This document shows, piece by piece, positions 60,420 through 64,000 of a stretch of 64,000 nt of DNA. This DNA comes from Pristionchus mayeri (taxonomy: Eukaryota > Nematoda > Chromadorea > Rhabditida > Neodiplogasteridae), in assembly GCA_036245805.1 (NCBI GenBank), contig BTRK01000002.1, positions 30,544,161-30,608,160 of the forward strand, written 5' to 3'. The first letter of the stretch is position 1. Every line of letters starts with the position of its first letter. The position numbers were made by a program, and so were the translations under genes. Below the pieces are notes generated by a model, which saw nothing but the letters and a program-made list of their open reading frames with translations, ran no database searches and was not told where the DNA came from.

Positions 60420-62790
60420 TATGAACAAGTGATCGTACCTTGCAATCGGTATTGAAATGCCTAACATTCTCGCATTTGAATTGAATGAAACCAAATCTGG
60501 TAGTATCGAAATTCTGATCCTGCAATCCTGCATTCGATGTCTCCCTGCATTTCTACCCACTCTCAAGTTACCGTAGGACGCCTGCATATGCCTATCTAAA
60601 AATCCTATAGCAATCAATTTTCATCGAAGCTCAAGATTACCCGCTCGCACTATCAGAGATCAAAGATCAAAAAAATGTGTAGTATTAAAATTTTCTATTG
60701 TCTAAAATCTGATGCAGCTAACAATCGTTGCTACGGTACCTGCAGTACTGCATCATTGGCACCCTGGCTCAATCGAGTAGAATCATACATTGAAGACCCA
60801 GAATCGATTTGCAAAGATCGACGATAAGATACCGAAGAGACGAACTACCTCTGTCTCTGTCTCTGGCACCGCTGTCTTATTCGTCGCCTCTGGTAATTCA
60901 CACCATGTAACATAAACAGTCTCCTGCGAATTCAAAGTTTAATTCTACTACCCAAGTAGTCGGAGTGGCATGATAATTAATCGTTTACTTCTCCTCAGGT
61001 CCCTAATGAAAAAATGGAAGTCAAGGTATTAAATCAGTGAATAGGAGAAGCCTTCGAGGGGGTTTTGGCGAATTCTCTACCTCCTTGATTTTGTCCTGCA
61101 CATTTATGCACTTTCCACTAGTTCCAAAAAGATTGTTATTCGGTGGTTTTTGAGTTGCATTTCCAGCCTGAAAGAACGCCTACTGCTTCGCTCACCGGAT
61201 GTAGATGAGTGCCTGGAATCGCTCCGTTTGCCGCTGCGATAGGGTTCACTGCATCCTTATTCCCGTTAATCTTCTTTACTTTATCTGCCGGATCGATAGC
61301 GACTGACCCCCCGCAATGCACATACTGAACGAGAGAGAGTGAGAATGTTCAGAGCACCTTTAGATCACTCACGATGCGGGGCTTTCTCCCCAATTCATCA
61401 GGCACGTAACTGACTGCCTGCCAGCATACGGACGTCTGAAGCTAGTTGTTACCGTTGATATGAAATTGTTCAATACCGGGAGTTTGGTGACGCCTTGACG
61501 TAGTCTTACAATAAATTTGCACACTCCCTCGCGGCCTCCTGCTCTCCGTGTGGCCCTCTGCCAGTCAACTTCTACTGCATCTACTGCGTAAAAATCGAGG
61601 CTTCGGTTACCGTACTGCAGCAACTAAAGCGATTTTGCAACAGGAAAGAATTGTAATATCAAACCCGGATCCATATTCTTGCAGATAGAGAGTTGTAAAA
61701 CGTTATCGATCCGCTGTTATTTTGATCCATTATTATCTGAGAAATAAGTACTTCGACTACTGCCAAAATATTAATGAAAAATTACTGTGTCATTCTGAGG
61801 TCGGACAGGATTCGTCAAATTGAACACTGCTGTCACTCTGAAATTGGATTCAGTGAGCTGATGAGATGTATGCGTCTGATGAGATGTTTTTGAGAAAGAT
61901 GAATTTGGCAATATGTTTTTAATTATCTTAAATTTCAAAAAAATATCAGAACAATCTAAATTTGCAAAAACATTTCCATTACTCTACATTTTTTATGGTT
62001 TTAATTTTTTAAATAAAAAAATATTTCAAAAATTTCATGAAATTCAAACTGCAATGTAAAACATTTAAAGCATCGATCGAAACGTTAATGTTTCTGTTCT
62101 AAACTAACTTTAAAAATACGCGCAGAATGGATGTAATTGCCAATTTTGAATAACTTTTTTGAGAGAGGGAACGAGAAAGAGCAATAGAGAAAGGGCCGGG
62201 AAACTGCCCAATATTCGCTATCTTCACAGGGCTGATAACTGGAGGTGCAGGCGAAGACAATTGGCAAGCTGCCAGAGTAAGAGAGAACACAAGGGAGCAA
62301 CACGGGCAGTTGTGACTCGGTTGATTTGTCGATGTGATAGAGTGCCTACCCGGTGCAGGCTGCCTTGAAGAGGACCATTGAAAGTACCGTGTATGGTAAA
62401 ACTGAAATGTCCGATTGAAGAGGGAGAGGAAGCGGACTTCGTACCTTTGTCATTTTCCAGCATACACGTCGCACAGTGATTCTGATAAAGTCTCAGTTAG
62501 AATTGATAAAAATATTGAGAGAATGAAGGAGGGTATGCACAGTCCTAATCGAATTTGAGAAAAAGAATTCACCAATGCAACAGCGCAAAATGCCTTCGTA
62601 AAAAACATTGAAAAGTTCTTTACACAATAAATCAAGATCTCCGCCAAAGCATCTGAGATGAAATCACAATTAGAAAACCGACGAAGCACTGGAAGGGCGA
62701 GAGCAAACTGGTTGTGCCGAGCTCTCTCTCCCCCCCCCTCTCACTACCACCTCTCTCTCTCTGCCTCTCTCTTTCTGCTGTGAACAAGAT
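60420..62790. other. Region with weak minus-strand coding signals
   Basis: Open minus-strand frames at 61369-61623 and 61136-61321 have fair composition and one is followed by a GTGAGT donor, but I could not join them in phase. A CT-rich tract sits near 62725-62775. GATCAAAGATC occurs at about 60655. No product assigned. Confidence 0.25.
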
Positions 62791-63071
62791 TATTAATATT
62801 AACTCAAGCTAAGTAATTTACCTGAGAATCTTTTATTTGGTCTTTGTGCTTTGAATTTATCAATCTTCGGAGTCAAAATGTCGTCAGATTTTGCTAATAA
62901 ACACGCAATTAGCAGGAATCTCTGAAAGCACAGCAATACATCCTCAGACATTCTCTTCACTCGTGTCGGTGCTCGGATGGCATCGAGTGTTTGTTGGCCA
63001 TTTCCATCAGTGCATTCGACTCGAGTGAGAGAGCCACACTCGAGAGAAATGCTCGAGCAGCATGCACATAC

Positions 63072-63204
63072 CATTGCACCAGTATGTCTCGCTGCGATTC
63101 TCATATTGACAAAAATTTTGATTCCAATCCACAGGGTTGTCAAAATACAGGCTACCGCCCAGAATGCAATTAACGATCTCTTAGAATTTGCACTTTGGAA
63201 TACC
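63072..63204 (-). CDS. Candidate exon encoding a membrane segment
   Basis: A 133-nt exon between GATCTTTGATCTTTGCAG and a GTATGT donor. One frame reads SLIAFWAVACILTTLWIGIK and then a basic stretch, i.e. a transmembrane helix. The alternative frame (CQYENRSETYWCN) is cysteine-containing and also open, so the correct frame is undecided. It may be part of the gene to its right. Confidence 0.3.
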
Positions 63205-63413
63205 CTGCAAAGATCAAAGATCATAATGAGGAATCTTGATTGGCGAGATCAGACATTTATGAAGTGTTTAAAAATTGGATAGAAATTCATCGATCAAAGA
63301 TCAAGAGGAAAGATCAAAGACCAGCGAATAATCAGCAAGATCAACGAAAAGATATCGAAGATGAATCATTTTCCACGTTGATCTTTCCGTTGCAAGATTT
63401 TTTCTCGAAACAC

Positions 63414-64000
63414 CTCATAACGAGTGAATCCACATCGCCGGTATCGTAGGTCAGTCCTACATCAGTAGTGAGCCAGACCTGAAATATTTGTTACACATTG
63501 ATAAATCAACCAATACTACCTGGAGTTGATTACTCTTTGACCAAAGGTGAACAATTTTGAAGAATGGTTTGCCATCCGAATTCTTTACTCTCCAAAATTC
63601 GAGGGACCCCGTCCACTGAAAACAACTAATTATACAATCATACACCCTTTCTCACTTGTCCTGAAGGCTTTGAGGCTTTGAGTACTGCAGTAATTTCAAT
63701 GGATTTGCATATAGGAAGATTGACGAGGTTCTGATAAATTAAAATTACGATTATAGTACATAAATTAAATACGTCATTAATATTTCCTGCTTATTAGAAA
63801 TTAGTGCCAAGGTGACATTTTTATATAAATTTTTTTCAAAATGATTGTTTCAAAATTTCGAAATGTAACTCACGACAAATTCATCAAATTTGTCGTCATA
63901 TTTATACATCATCAATTCATCAAGTCTTTTCCAATTTATCCATTTCGTATGGACGTTGGGTCTTTTCACAAAAATCTGGAACATATTAATGTCGATGTGT
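63414..64000 (-). CDS. Unrecognised multi-exon gene running off the right edge
   Basis: Four consecutive exons with clean GT-AG borders: 63874-63975 (102 nt, VKRPNVHTKWINWKRLDELM and onward), 63656-63730 (75 nt, NLVNLPICKSIEITAVLKAS), 63520-63615 (96 nt, WTGSLEFWRVKNSDGKPFFK) and 63414-63478 (65 nt, VWLTTDVGLTYDTGDVDSLV). The first three are exact multiples of three in phase 0, which strongly supports the model. The 5' end lies beyond the window and the 3' end is unclear. The aromatic-rich, charged sequence looks like a globular soluble domain. I do not recognise the family. Confidence 0.5.

Overview
This is eukaryotic DNA, almost certainly from a nematode. The two best genes at the left end are spliced seven-transmembrane receptors of the nematode-only Str chemoreceptor type. 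Introns are mostly short with GT-AG ends. The repeats include large palindromic elements with TTAA or TA target duplications, like the PALTTAA/PALTA families of Caenorhabditis. The GC-rich exons, the short TACNGTA and GATCAAAGATC motifs in introns, and the CK1/TTBK-type kinase would suit a diplogastrid such as Pristionchus, but that is inference.

Layout. 0-10.4 kb: two convergent Str-type receptor genes, each reconstructed as an intact 11-exon reading frame (696-3673 plus; 7880-10416 minus). Between them are a degenerate Tc1/mariner-like element, a mariner-type element nested inside another, and a fragment of the receptor 3' end. 10.9-17.6 kb: large foldback elements with TTAA targets. One sits in an intron of an F-box gene that starts at 14117, and it is itself inserted exactly at the end of a third, half-length copy. 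18.7-23.6 kb: a locus of many tiny phase-0 exons encoding repeated acidic I-K-x-E (SUMO-consensus) modules and one C2H2 zinc finger, interrupted by a TA-flanked foldback element, a truncated mariner and a small inverted-repeat element. 24.9-27.4 kb: an inverted-repeat element with AGTAGGATCCTACT subrepeats that carries minus-strand exon fragments, including two exons of protein arginine methyltransferase 1.

28-42 kb: mostly repeats, namely small inverted-repeat elements, a composite palindrome (30.6-33.7 kb), a palindrome with a non-LTR reverse transcriptase fragment at its centre (35.1-37.1 kb), and dispersed 140-270 bp repeats. 42.7-46.0 kb: a decayed BEL/Pao retrotransposon into which a complete 1242-bp mariner has jumped. 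47.2-47.7 kb: a LINE 3' remnant and a possible solo LTR. 48.7-52.3 kb: a divergent presenilin-family gene with both catalytic aspartates and the PAL motif. 52.7-55.35 kb: a second complete 1242-bp mariner followed by a near-perfect TA-flanked foldback element. 56.5-58.6 kb: a CK1/TTBK-like kinase gene with an in-frame stop and frame breaks. 59.4-59.6 kb: a small single-pass membrane protein gene. 60-64 kb: minus-strand exons of unrecognised genes, one running off the right edge.

The genes do not form a pathway. The common theme is dense nested transposition, especially of palindromic elements. No tRNA or rRNA gene and no CRISPR array was recognised.
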